The notes beneath the pieces are model-generated. The model was not told the origin of the DNA. It ran no database searches and worked only from the letters and a program-made list of their open reading frames with translations. Positions 45,361 to 57,375 of a stretch of DNA of 64,000 bases are shown one piece after another. This DNA is from Irpex lacteus (taxonomy: Eukaryota; Basidiomycota; Agaricomycetes; Polyporales; Irpicaceae). Location: assembly GCA_001986395.2 (NCBI GenBank), contig MQVO02000002.1, positions 1,736,001 to 1,800,000 on the forward strand. Reading direction: 5' to 3'. Positions within the stretch are counted from its first letter, which is position 1, and every line of letters begins with the position of its first letter. Made by a program: the position numbers and the translations under genes.

Positions 45361-45926
45361 GCATCTAATTCACTCCCGTCCCTCCCTCCTCTTCGATCGC
45401 CACTTCTATGCACTCACCACATGCCCCTTGCCTGCCTAATCCTTGCCTCCAAGGTCTTGCAGAAGTGCCCGACATACTCGGACAAAGAATAGGTGAATCT
45501 GGCTGGCCTCCTCCTCATGAGATTGTTTGGTACAAACGTGCCACCGGAGAAGCTCTCGAGCGGAGGCTCTGGGCAGGTAAGGTACCTGCGATGTCATTGA
45601 CTTCAGTTGGAACTTGGAACCTGTTGTGCAGCCTTGAGGTGCTGAAGTGAAGTACACTGCAGCTTCCCACCTATAATTGGCAACCCGCAGTTGTGCCTAC
45701 TGCACCTTTGCCTCTTGGTCCCCCGCAGCCCGCTCCATGTTGCAATCGACGCTACCTAGCCTTCGCCGTAGTGTAACGCATGTGACCCTTTCTTGGAGAC
45801 ATGGTTGGCTCCATTTGGTGTCGTCGTGACTGCCAGTGGTTTTCAATAATCTGTGGAACCTGACATGTCGGATGTAAGCAAAGCACTCAGCTCACCGCGC
45901 GATCAAGCCGGAATTTAGACTGTGCT

Positions 45927-46346
45927 TTGTCTCAATCAAGTGCGCTCTTTGCTTACTTCCCTTTTCCTCCTATATTGACACCCCTAGTCGTGTATTCACC
46001 TGGTATGTATACCGTGTCCGCTGCATGGTCCGATGATGGCAAGAGGACTGTCCAATTTCCCGCCTTCGTCGACACTCCGCCGCAACATCCGAGGAAGCTG
46101 TCTGACAATACCACGGGCCTCAAATCACGATGTTTTTACTCTTTTGAGCGGTTGTCTACGCACGGTAAACTGCTCACCTTCAGCCCATGGTTGCCAAAGG
46201 TCCGCCACTGCATCTGTCCTCGCCGTAGTAAGTACGAGCCTCTCCCACGCTCTGCCATGGTGAAATTGACAATGCATGGTGTGCACGTTGCAGATGTTAG
46301 TTTATCTGCGTATAATACCTTTGGTAATTGGTCGGTGCCGAGTTAG
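45927..46346 (+). CDS. Unidentified ORF
   Basis: A 139-codon frame with sequences such as PGMYTVSAAWSDDGKRTVQF, PRKLSDNTTGLKSRCFYSF and VKLTMHGVHVADVSLSAYNT. It may belong with the frame at 44920-45360 as a broken gene, since 45400-45900 also has short coding-like traces. No family was recognised. Confidence 0.3.
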   Translation: MSQSSALFAYFPFPPILTPLVVYSPGMYTVSAAWSDDGKRTVQFPAFVDTPPQHPRKLSDNTTGLKSRCFYSFERLSTHGKLLTFSPWLPKVRHCICPRRSKYEPLPRSAMVKLTMHGVHVADVSLSAYNTFGNWSVPS

Positions 46347-48663
46347 CTGATCATTCTGAGATTTCGTTTCGTTTCGATGATTCGGATACATGATGATGAT
46401 GGACCGTGTTTAGTATACGTTTTTCAGCATCGGTGTCACTTCTTTTTTTCCCTCTATAATCTCCCTACTTCTTTTCATCATGAATATCTATTTTATTCAT
46501 CCCGTCTGGTACATTTTCAATCCGTCTACTTTGCACCTATCCATTCCTGCTTCTCTCCTCTTTGTCTCCGCATTCATCTCATTGCCTGTTCACCATCTAT
46601 ATATCCCTCGGTTGTGCATCTCGACAAGACGCATATCTAATTGCGGTCTGAATTTGTACAACAGTAGAAGTGTATGTCTACGCCGGCCATGTATCTCATC
46701 ATGTATGCTCTACTTACAATTGAGTAGTACGGGTACCATCAGGAAACAGCGCGGACGCAACCAAGAGCTACGTTGACGCCGTATCGCCCGTACTGTCCGT
46801 AGACAAGTACCCCCTACGTGTAGCAGCGGCCCGCTGAGCACGTATCTCTGTAGCACCTCGTAGCATAGAGTGACAGCCCCGTAGACCGTGGTAGTATCAG
46901 CATATAGATCTGTAGACTGGTAGTATTCATTCAATTTCATGTCACTCTTGACATTGGGAAGATAAACAATTGCATTGCAAACGGAAAATACAGCTCAAGA
47001 CTAAGTGTATATATGCTATACATAAGCAAAGTACATTACTGCTACCGCGCTGCCTCATTTCATAGTCGACTGCTGCCTGCAAGCTCGAATACGCGTACAG
47101 TTGCTACGTGGTGCACATACGAAACCTGGCGAAAGTATCAGTGTACGCTCTGTAATGAAAGGCTTCTACGACGAATCTACGTACCTTGAGAGAAGTACGT
47201 GCTCACCGAATTCCGATAAACTCACTACGTACACCGAATACCATATTTCAACGTGTCAACTCACCTAACGAGTCGATGGGCTGATCATATCTCATACAAA
47301 AACAAGAGGGCACTGACCTGGACGAAGAGCAACGAAGAGCTCAATCACCGCAACCGTTCATTATGACAATATTGGTACCACCGCGACCGTTCATTACGAC
47401 AATATTGGTACTGATCGAGCTTAAGGTACTTGTTCTTGGCGGCTTGGGTTGCGAACATCATTTTAGGAGTTGGACATTACTCCACCGTAGTTCAGCACTT
47501 TATTCAATAGTAACTCGACCGAATCACTCACATCTGACGTGTCACGCATCAGTCTAGCGTTGTTCTTGAGAGTAGCTAGAGTCGTGGGGAGCGGGTTGCA
47601 GGGACTCAGGAAGAGGACATGGAGGATGGCATAACGCAGGAAGACGCGCGGCGTACCAGCGCATAAGTACAGGAAATCAAACTCCGCTGATGAGCCCCAC
47701 TTTCGGCGCCTTGCCCTTCAAACCGACGCGAAGTTCACGCGAAGTACTCAAGGGCAGTTTGACCGACGACAGAATACTTATAATGTAAGCAGTTACCGTA
47801 TTGCGCAAGAACTCAGTAGTCAATAGTCACTCGCAACGGCGCTGATACTTTCTCGTAATACGCACATACTGATGACTTTGAATTAACAGCGAAAATAATC
47901 GTAGCGGTAGCAATATGCTACTACAGCACCGAACTCGAGTTTTGAATAAAATTCTAGTTAGCGGTCTACAGACCTAGCATATGGGTCTACCACATGCTAC
48001 GAAGACATGCTAATCATTTACGTCGTGCTACCGCGCACCACTTCGCCTCAGTGACTGGAGAACACCGCAGACGGCGCTCCGTAGATGATCGCTAACTACA
48101 CGGATTTAGCGTGTTTCCTGATGTGACCTTTGCGATAAGACACGAGCTCCAACATACCCTGTGCCTGGAAGTATGATTGACCACGTCCGTGTCTTCCTCT
48201 GCTTCAAACGTGATGTGTTTTTCTCCTTGATACTGCTCGATTACATAAGGGCCCGCGTGATCTATCATTAGGCGGTAAATCCAACATCAAAGAAGTATGA
48301 GGAACACTCAGGTGGCGTGTATACACGGACTCAATCACGTTGAACACGCTGGTCACGTTACTAACTCATCATCACAGTCCGCAACTTCGAATTCTGGCCC
48401 CCGGACGGAGCAACTCCATTCTAGCAAGCTTCCCTGCAAGTCGGAACTGCATGGCAATCCAACGACAATACTCTGAGGCCTGGACTACGGGAAGCAGGTA
48501 TATTGTGTTCAAGATATGTCCAATTGGCATTGGGTGCACGAGCGGCGTGACATTTGGGGGTGGCGTCTCAAACCCAAGGTAAGGGTCTCTCACTTTCCGT
48601 CATACGGGTCGTTCCAAATCCCTGAAGCGTACGTATAAGCAACGGCGAACAGGGAAGATGCAG
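46347..48663. other. Gene-poor spacer
   Basis: No supported gene. A 26-27 bp unit beginning ACCGTTCATTA(T/C)GACAATA occurs twice at 47353-47379 and 47386-47411. Nothing else organised was seen. Confidence 0.5.
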
Positions 48664-50030
48664 AACTAGGGTTTGAGCGCGTCTCTCGGGCATTGCAAAA
48701 GATTGGGGGTGGCCACCGACGATTTGAGGATCCCAGGGAGTACTTTGACATGTAAACACGCCTCTGCGCATGGTCCACCTCTTCGATGATGCGTCAGAGC
48801 GTCGAGGGCGTCTTTCTGTCAGGAGGTGTATAAAAGAGCAGCGGAATGTGATGAGGTCCCTCATTCATTTTCTCCTCTCACTCCCCGCCCTAATCCCGTC
48901 TCCCGTCTCCCTTCTCAATCCTCACACTCATCCACTCGCTCGCTCGCGCCCCCTGCCCCACCGTCTGCCCCACGGCAAGTCATGCGATCGCTCGAAGGTA
49001 TGTTATGTTTTATATGTTTATCGCCTTACACATGTTCTGATTTCCCTCTGTTAACGCATCAGACTGCCCCTAATGTCCCCCTTCGTGTCCGCACTGGCAC
49101 AGAGCCGTGCGATGTCACCTTGTCCCCTTGCACGTAAGTTCTCACGTCCATTTACATGATTTAACCACGCTAACCATCCCTCTATCACCAGTATATATAG
49201 CCCCCATTCGCGAACTCTACGATCCTTCGGGACGGGGAGACTATGCTCGTACGCCGGACCACGCGGAGACCGAATGACTTATCGCATACGGAGGTTATGG
49301 TCGTACATTTCAGGTATGTTTTCACCTTCTAATCTATGACACGACGCCTGCTCATCGTTCCTTATGTAGGTATTTGACATGCCAAGAACCGCCGCAATAC
49401 GTCCCCATGTTGCTTTGCAACAAATCTTGTAAGTCTTCCTATGGCTGTGTTAAAGCGGATTCTTACTAATGTCGACTCTATTGCGTATAGTCGTACCTCT
49501 TTCACTCTCTACACGAACCCTCAGGCCTCAGGAAGGGGAAACCAGGCTCGTACATTGTATTTCGCGAAGGAGAGTGTTTGCCCCATAGGGAGAGATCATG
49601 TCCCTGGGATCAAGTGAGTTACATCCCTGTTATACGTTACTATGACGAATGCTGATTTTTTCATCCAGCTATCTTTGAGACAGATACGGCGAGATTATGC
49701 CAGTGTGTAGGGGCAAAGTGATGGCACGCAAACTCCTCGCATGCCGAGACTTTGCGATACCAGGTCCGTTATTGACTCCATACACCGTGAGCAAATTGCT
49801 GATTCTTGCGTACTTGAAGGTTGGTTTTCGCCCGGGTGTATCGCCTTGAAAGCGCACACGTATACTCGCGCTGCACATACCCTTAAATACCTTCCCCATA
49901 TTACTAGTTAGTCGTGATAATTGAATATTTGTTCTTCGCATTTACTGCCAGCCTCCGACCGAGTATATTCTGAAGTGCGCTAAGCAGACCGAATACTATG
50001 AGCCTTCTATGTACGGTAACATGCGTGCAG
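48664..50030 (+). repeat. 1.4-kb dispersed repeat, copy B
   Basis: Collinear with 18385-19775 in the same orientation, with many substitutions and small indels. It keeps a TATA box (TATAAAAGAG near 48828), the intron-like GTATGTTATGTTT donor region and the GTAAGTTCTCACGTCCATTTACAT block in shorter pieces, and the final CTTAAATACC and GACCGAGTATATTCT blocks. At its 5' end this copy has an open frame reading RALQKIGGGHRRFEDPREYF and ending in a stop at about 48755, whereas copy A is disrupted there. The upstream SNF2 homology seen at copy A is not present here. Confidence 0.8.
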
Positions 50031-51680
50031 TGCTCCTGAACACGAGATCCTTCGCACTTCTCACTTGTGTAACCCGTGTAGAGTGCGTATGTTCATAACT
50101 TCACACTCGGTTCGTCTCTGGAGTCTGATCAGAGGGTAATGTGCTCGAGTGGACCAATGGGTCAATGGATTAAAGGGAAAACTAGGCGTGAATCTACACG
50201 CTCGATGCTACTGCGTAAACACCGTGTGCAGCTACTGTCCCCTCTCGCCGTAAGGGTCACTTATCATCTCGGCGAAGCGGATAATATCCCGATGCACGAC
50301 TGACATTGAACCTCTTGCCGTGTACCACAATGCTTGTTGCAATCTTGATTGTACATACTTGAGCTCTGGAGCTAATCCCCGTCGCATAACGAACGAGGAC
50401 GCATGTCGTCCTTAACGCTCTCAGGCTATGCAGACCGAGAGCTCACTGTAAATTAGCACGACTTGACAGAGAAGAGTAACGACATACCTTGCATTAGAGT
50501 TGTTCCTTCAATGCTAACACCGTCCCTTTTGTTCTCTATGCCGTGCTGGTGTATTGCAATTTGCGAGTGCGTGCTGCCTTCACGAGAGAGGAACGACTGA
50601 GTGGAAGGAGATACAGGATGGCTCGGAGAGTGTGTGACGGAGGCTGGACGATGTGCATACCGTTACGCAAGTAGATGAGCAATGTACATTACATTACCGT
50701 ATTTCACCTTTGACCTCGTTCCCCTCCGCGAACCTGTGCGCAATCCATCATATCGCAGACCTGAGTTCGTGCCAGTTGTGAGTTTCGACGGCATTGAGCA
50801 CTCACCTGTACAACGCCAGCCCCAGCCTACGCGTATTAGCTCCATGTGCCCCCCATGCGCGAAATACTGGGCTTCTGATCCCTTGATAATGCGAACAGGC
50901 CTTGCGCCGTCAGTGCCGACCGTCGACTCCTTGGCTGTGGTTCAAGTCGTCTCAGTGTTGCTCTCGCAGACTTTACAGAAACGTACCTCCTAATGCACTA
51001 GAGTCAGGCCTATAAGCAAACTCCTTGCAGAAGGCTGGTGTTGAAAGATTCAGGAAGGTGGGTAAAGCAATGGTGAGTGTGCAGGTGCAAGAGGTCTAAT
51101 CTCAGGGTCAGGGACGATCGACCGACCTCGATCGTCATTTCGATGATCGCGGCCAAACTTCTGGATAACCTCTCTCTTGTTCTTCGACCATGATATCGTC
51201 CTCGTCTGTGTGCTCACCACCATTCCTCAATAATTAGGCTTGACGAAAGGTTACTAGGGATAACATTGACCGGGAGTTCTTGGATTCGGTACGTGACTAC
51301 TACGATCTTGTACTACAAAGCCGAAGGTCTCTAATATTCCCGTTCGCCCTCCAGGGATCTACTTACTCATCCGTTCATCTGCGATAGCTATGAGTCTGTG
51401 AACACATACTTTTCTGACCCCTCGGTGCCGAAAGCATGCTGGCTCGTATGGTGGAAGGGTACACAACGAAGTGTGAGCCTTGTTATTAGTCAAGCTAAGA
51501 TCGAAGTGTACTGAGATCGCGAGAGGTCATGGAGGATATGGTGTCTACGATGCACATGGTGTGCGATATACTCCTTATTTTAGCTGCTGTTGCACTAACA
51601 GACCGCTTCGTTGTTTCACGTAGATAAACTATGTCGCTGGTGCACGCATATATTCACTGGATCGCCCTCCAACAAACCAG
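50031..51680. other. Gene-poor spacer
   Basis: No supported gene. A frame of 103 codons at 50682-50993 has no family motif. Confidence 0.45.
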
Positions 51681-52490
51681 CGGAATGTCCACCGCTGCAT
51701 TCCTACCGAGGTTCCCGCTACCTCCTCTCCTCTCGCAAGCTCACTCCCATAGATATCGTCTCTCTTTCTATCTCCCACGACTCCTGCATGTAACACAGTG
51801 CAACTCCTTCCGCACACATACCAAGATTCCCGCCTGTAAAATATAGTTCTCTTAGGGTATACTGTAAGCACATACTGTCCCTAATGCCATCAATATCGAC
51901 ACTAAACATCTGCTCTAAACACAGCGCAATGTCCACCGCATACGTACCAAGATTCCCACTACTCCTTCAAAGCTCTCAAGATATTGCTTCCGTTTCTTTC
52001 TCTCAGGCCGTACCGTAAGTACCTACTACCTTCAATATCTTTCACAATATTGCTGAACTTCTAATCTAGACACAGAGTAATGTTTTCAGCATACGTACCA
52101 AGATTTCCGCCACCACTGTTCATCTCTCACAAAGCTCTCAAGATATTGCCCCTATATCCCTACTCTACTTTAAGTACGCACCGCCTTCGACGTCGATTCT
52201 GAAATTCTGGGATGAACACAGCCTAATGTCCATCGGATTCATACCAAGGTTCCCACTACACCTACTCGTCTCTCGTAAATGTCTTAAGATACTCCTCTGT
52301 TTCTTCTCCTAGAACTCTATGGTAAGTACTCACAGCTTTCGATACCAGACATCGATGCTGAAACTCTAATCTGAACACACTTGTAACCGTCTCTCGTAGC
52401 CTTGTCTCTCGCAAAAGCTTCCAAGATATCGCCTCCGTTTCTTTCTCCCAAGATTGTACCGTAAGTTTCAATATCATCGACGACGACACT
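51681..52490 (+). repeat. ~150-bp tandem array with exon-intron-like units
   Basis: About six diverged units begin near 51681, 51796, 51921, 52071, 52216 and 52375. Each has a conserved core (ATGTCCACCGCATACGTACC then AAGATTCCC, CTCTCAAGATATTGC) followed by GTAAGT, a CTAATCTGAAC-like branch sequence and an ACACAG acceptor. The third unit gives a 90-base exon (51925..52014) encoding AMSTAYVPRFPLLLQSSQDI. Neighbours encode similar VPRFP peptides. Donor sites in some units are mutated (TTAAGT). It looks like a tandemly duplicated exon with its intron, now decaying. Confidence 0.65.
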
Positions 52491-53544
52491 GAACTCCGAT
52501 CCGTCTCTGTAACCAAATATCGACATAATAGGTCTGAAACATCGCACATACACCCGGTCTACTCAAGCCCCACTCCCAGATGCTTGAAACCCCAACTGCT
52601 TCTAGTAGGACTTCGTGCATGTGTGACTTCGTGCATCTGTGAGTGCGGTTCTTGCGGTAAGGCCGACGATAACATCGGTTGATGTGGATAGTAGTACAGT
52701 TAAGTTTGGGGTATTGAGATATGGCTGAGGCGAACGAGATCTCGATGACGTTGATGTTCGAGGGAGGCCGTGCAATACACAAGAATGTCGGAAGGCAGTA
52801 TAGTAGAACATGTGCATACGGCTCCATATGAGTAATGCTACTCAACAATGGGCTTCATACGGACGAGCTCAAGTAAGTTTAGTGTGTATGTACTTTGCGC
52901 ATTCGCATTCGTCATGCACACAGCTCGATGTCGTGTCGTAAGTACTGTTTGCCACCGCTTTGAGGATTAATGCATGGTTAACCTACCATTATCCCACCTT
53001 TCACCCAACTCTAATCCTCTTATCGACAGAACTAACATGCCGTTTATTTCGATCTCATAATGTACACATACCTCGACAATGGTTAATACAGCACAATTCG
53101 TATACTTGCTATATCACTTGCATTAGTATGCTTTAAACTTATGTCATTAAATGCTACCGCTACCGCTATCTAGTACAAGTACGTACGATATGCTCACTCG
53201 AAGAGAAACAGCTTACCTTCCGATTTGGCCAGACTCTTACTCTGAGTTTGAGACCCGATGCCCCGTCCATCTGTTCACTTTCACGGCGCAGCAAGCCACC
53301 TTTGTCCCACACGGACTCCGGACATTCGCAAAGTGCAGATGCGCAATGTCCATACCCACTGAAACATAACGCAAGAAGACGAGCCCGACTCACCTGATAC
53401 CGGATACGGGTGTCGAGAGGCACCGGCTGGTGACGGAGCGAACTGGCAGCCATCTTCACGCCCGTCTTTATACAGCCTTCCCTCGTTGGCGAACGCGGGC
53501 AGGTTGTCGGTCGCCCTCTGCGGCCTGAAGGGATCGCCTCACGA
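52491..53544. other. Spacer
   Basis: No supported gene. A short direct repeat GACTTCGTGCAT occurs twice near 52611 and 52627. Confidence 0.45.
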
Positions 53545-55957
53545 TCACGCAGCCGGCGTCGCATCCGGGTCTCTGGGTCTCTATAAATCTATATCACGCA
53601 CGGGTGAGCCTTCTCGTCATTGTAGAGCCCAAGCACAGACCATCACACACCTTCAAATCCCATATATGTCCAATCTTCTTCTTCCCCTCCTCCTCTTCCG
53701 TCGACTCGACACCATCCGCCGAACTCTCCAGCTTGAGACCTCGTTCGTTCGCCAAATGAAGCAAGCAAATGAAGCAGAAGCTCGTGCTGATCTCCTCCAT
53801 CTTGTCCCTCGAATACGACTTCTTCATTCCGCCTATGACGTTCTCGAACACGCGCGGTTCAGCGGGGTCCGTAGGTTGTCCGAATCGGTCGTCCGCCTCC
53901 TACAAGTGCAACGCACCGTCAGCATCCTCCACTCCGGCACGATCATAGCACAGCAAGCAACGACATACCATAGCTCTTCACCCTCCTCAGGCACAATAAC
54001 ATCCAACCCCCTCCAAATATTCTCCTTCAGCTTCCGCACATTCACCCTCTTCGCCCTCTTCGCATAATTCACAAACTTGGGCCGTACACGCCTCGTCGGT
54101 CCCTGCGCACTGTTCAGCAATTCCTGCTCTGCCTCGGCATCACCACTCATATCCCCACCGTCGTCGAATCCGCCGGTGTCGTCGTAGTCGTCTTGGAAGA
54201 ATTCGGTGTTGAAGGCGATCGCTCCGCCGCCTTGCGCTGCAGGGTTGCAAGGTCGGAGAGGCGGTGGTTAGTGATGCTAGAGTGCTAGGAAAGACATACG
54301 AACTTTGGTCGATGTCCTCTTCTTCAGCGCGCCCTGCAGCTTGGTCCGCGGCAGCCTGCGTCCAGAAGTTCTCGTCGATCTCGTCGATCTCGCCGTCAGC
54401 CCGGTCTTCGAGACGCGCACGCTGCCCACGCATCTTCAACTACAATCAAAGACCAGTAAAAGTGAGACAGCTTTTCTCTCGTGCACGTACCGAGAACTTG
54501 AGAACGTCACCAACTGCCGACTCGAGAAATGCATATCATCAGGCAACGTATTATCAAACCTCTTCTCCTCCCTCTCCCTCTCCTTCCCCCTCCTCCCCTT
54601 GCCCCTTCTCGAGGTAGTGTTTGAGTTAGGCAGAGTGATACCCGCGCCCTTGGTCACAGGCGCGAACAGCTCCTTGGCGATGTCCTTGATGGACTTGTCC
54701 GAGGGTGTGAGGAAGTCGATCTTGAACGCCTCCTTCTTCTGGCGCTGCTTCGTCGGTGCATCGGCTGTGGCTACCGCTACCACACATACGAGAGTTAATA
54801 CAACGTACTCAAAAACGTAAGAGGTAGAGAAGACACGTAGGTCTCCGCACAACCTTCCTCAGCTTCCAATGCTCAGGCCCCGCCCAGTTCTTCATCTTCG
54901 AATGGTCAAAGTAATTAAACATCAACCCCCCTTCTCCGTCGCCCTCAGTAGGCGCAACGAACAAATCATTCTCGTTCGGTCCAGGAAGACGCGGGTCGAA
55001 CGGTACCGATGCCCCACCTCCTCCACTACCACTCTCCTCGCGTCCTTCAGCATGCTCCGAACCAGCAGAGGGGCTATCGAGCTGGTCGACGTAGTCGTCG
55101 TGCTCCGCTTGGTCGCCGACGAAGAAGTCCTCCACGGCGCCGTCGACGTCCATGGGTTGCTGTATATCACCGTCGTCGTTGAACCCGGCGGGCTCGTTCT
55201 CGTCGTCGTCCCAGGCGTTCACACCGGCGGCGTCGTCGCGGAACATGGTGAGGTCGTCCATCGCGAATGCGTCTTTGGAGAATGAGAAGCCGTCGAGGGA
55301 GCGGCAGATGGCTTTGTCCTCGAGGTCCTCGAGGTTTGGGAGGTGGTTCTCTGTGAAGGAATGTAAAGCCCGAGTTAACGCAATGCTAGAATGAAATGAA
55401 CTCGATCACGTACTCCTGATCTCAGAGAGGTTCACTGGCACCTCATCCGGTGGTTCTGCCAGGGAGTCCTCTTCCTCGCCATCTTTTGCTATCGAGTCGC
55501 TCGCGTCAAACACGACTCGCAGACTCCCGTCCGAGACGACGCCCAAGCTCAGATGGTCCATGAGCAGCCCCTGTGCACCTCCCTCGTCGACATCCGCACA
55601 CGTCTTTCTGAACAGTGGGTCCACGCGGAACCCCAGATCGAGTTTCTTGTTCCGTGGCTGCGCCGCGTCCCTAGCAAGGGTACTCGCAGGCCGATGCGTC
55701 TTTTTCTTGTTCTTGTTCTGCTGCGACCCGCCCTCCTCGCCGTCCTCTTCGTCGTTGTCACCGTCGTCCTCGCCTGCGCGTCCCTCGTTCGCGAGGTTGG
55801 ATAGCAGCTTGCCGGTCTCGGTGCCGACGCTGTCGACACGGCTCGTCCAGATCTTGACGCATCCGTCCGACGTGAAGGAGGCGCGTTGGAAGTTGATGGA
55901 GTTGTCGGCGTTGTTCCGGAGTAGAGACATGTGGAAGTAGTCAATGAGGGCGACATT
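53545..55957 (-). pseudogene. brn1: Condensin subunit CAP-H/Brn1 (Barren), 5'-truncated
   Basis: On the minus strand a chain of exons reads as the kleisin subunit of condensin. It begins after an acceptor TAG at 55958 with NVALIDYFHMSLLRNNADNS, INFQRASFTSDGCVKIWTSR, VDSVGTETGKLLSNLA and LDLGFRVDPLFRKTCADVDE. Introns follow (55413..55351 clear). Next come FDHSKMKNWAGPEHWKLRKV, KKEAFKIDFLTPSDKSIKDI, ENFWTQAAADQAAG, NVRKLKENIWRGLD and SFCFICLLHLANERGLKLES, with a terminal DPDATPAA and stop at 53545. Brn1 bridges the SMC2-SMC4 heads. The usual first exons (roughly the first 100-200 residues, including the SMC2-binding helices) were not found in the 1.4 kb upstream. The copy is therefore probably a truncated duplicate, although distant exons cannot be excluded. 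Internal frames are otherwise open. Confidence 0.8.
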
Positions 55958-57375
55958 CTAGGCTACACTCGTACCTCATATTAGGCCGCCCCTGTCACTG
56001 CTGGCCGAGGGATGGGCGCGCTCTGTGACCGTCACGTCGAAGCTGAAGCATCGGAAATCCGAGTCCTTCGAGTTTTGAATCATCTCTCGAGCTCTTCGCA
56101 TCAAACACTGAACACGGAATGTCATGCAATAATCTAAACACCCGTACGCGTGCAGTGCACGGGGTTTTGCTAGTATTAATCAGGTACGGGTGTATATGCA
56201 ATCCCAACTCAACCATTACTCAACACTCGACTCGTTTGCCGAGTTTGCTGCAAGGAAAAGTAGTTGTGTCCGGTTGAGTCACGACGGTGCCTTAATTCTG
56301 CTGTGCCAAGTGCGTGTAAATGAAAGATGCACACCGTGACCTTCCTGCCATTGCATCTTCGTGAAGAGAGCATGCCAGAAATTCCGCCAAAACCACACAG
56401 CTCGGCGGAGTATATGGCAGTACCGGAACACTGTGTCGGACACTCCGACGGCACGACCTTACGGTACCAGATGGCAGAATTTCCGCCAGATGGCACAAAA
56501 AGCAGCAGGGGTGCGTCGGAGTCTCCGAGAGCCGTGAGTAGTTTGACTCCGTGACTTAAATTCAAGTCGAGCGGATTGCGAGCGGTCTATCGTTTCTTCG
56601 CTAGCCGTAATTGGGGCATCGCTCTCCCTTACGAGAAGAACGGGAAAAGTATATACTATTTCCTACTCAAAACGACGCAGAGATGCGTCGAATGGCGGGA
56701 ATTCTGCCATTTGTCTGGGGGATGCGTCAGACATCCTTAGAATGCAGAGACTTCACGGAAATTTACCCTATGTTATTAACCATGTCCCCCCAAGCTTCAA
56801 TTTTTTTGTTACCGTTGCTCATCGCTTTACTTTTTTACTTACGGCGGACATGTACATCCTCTTTATTAGACCGTAGGCACGTATAGTGAGCCATAGCGAG
56901 GGGTATAGAGTACCTGAAGGCCAAAGAATAGAGATATGGTAAATTGACCACTTGGAATCGATTCTGATATCTTATACACCATATAACCTACTAACTGTTG
57001 TGTTCGACATTGCGAGCACTGTAACACATTCTCTTCGCTGCTTGTCAGATGAGCTGGGGCATAATCTGGGCAATATGCGATCGCTTGTCGCTTATATAGG
57101 ATATCTGACTCATTACGTGCACTGTAGTGCTAGGCTCGTAACCAGCCGGTCTGCCGCTACGCTCTGGGTAGGTGAAGAAGAGCGCAATGAAGAGAGTGGT
57201 GATGACGGCTCTGCCATCTAAAATATCCAGGCAGCTTGAACGAGGGTCACGGTTGCCGGAGTAGTTTGGCTGCGAGGTCGTCGATCATGCATCATGCGCG
57301 GGCAGTTTCCAGTATTTCCCTTTGTCAGCCTCAAGTAACTGGGCTTATTGCTTACTACCACTACCTTCATCTATT
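55958..57375. other. Spacer upstream of the condensin fragment
   Basis: No gene was recognised. A 10-bp hairpin ACACCCGTAC...GTACGGGTGT lies near 56138-56194. TGGCAGAATTTCCGCCA-like motifs recur around 56370-56500. Confidence 0.45.

Noticed and set aside
47353..47411. Two copies of a 26-27 bp unit as element ends
   Set aside because: The copies are in direct orientation only 33 bases apart, so they are a small tandem duplication, not terminal repeats.
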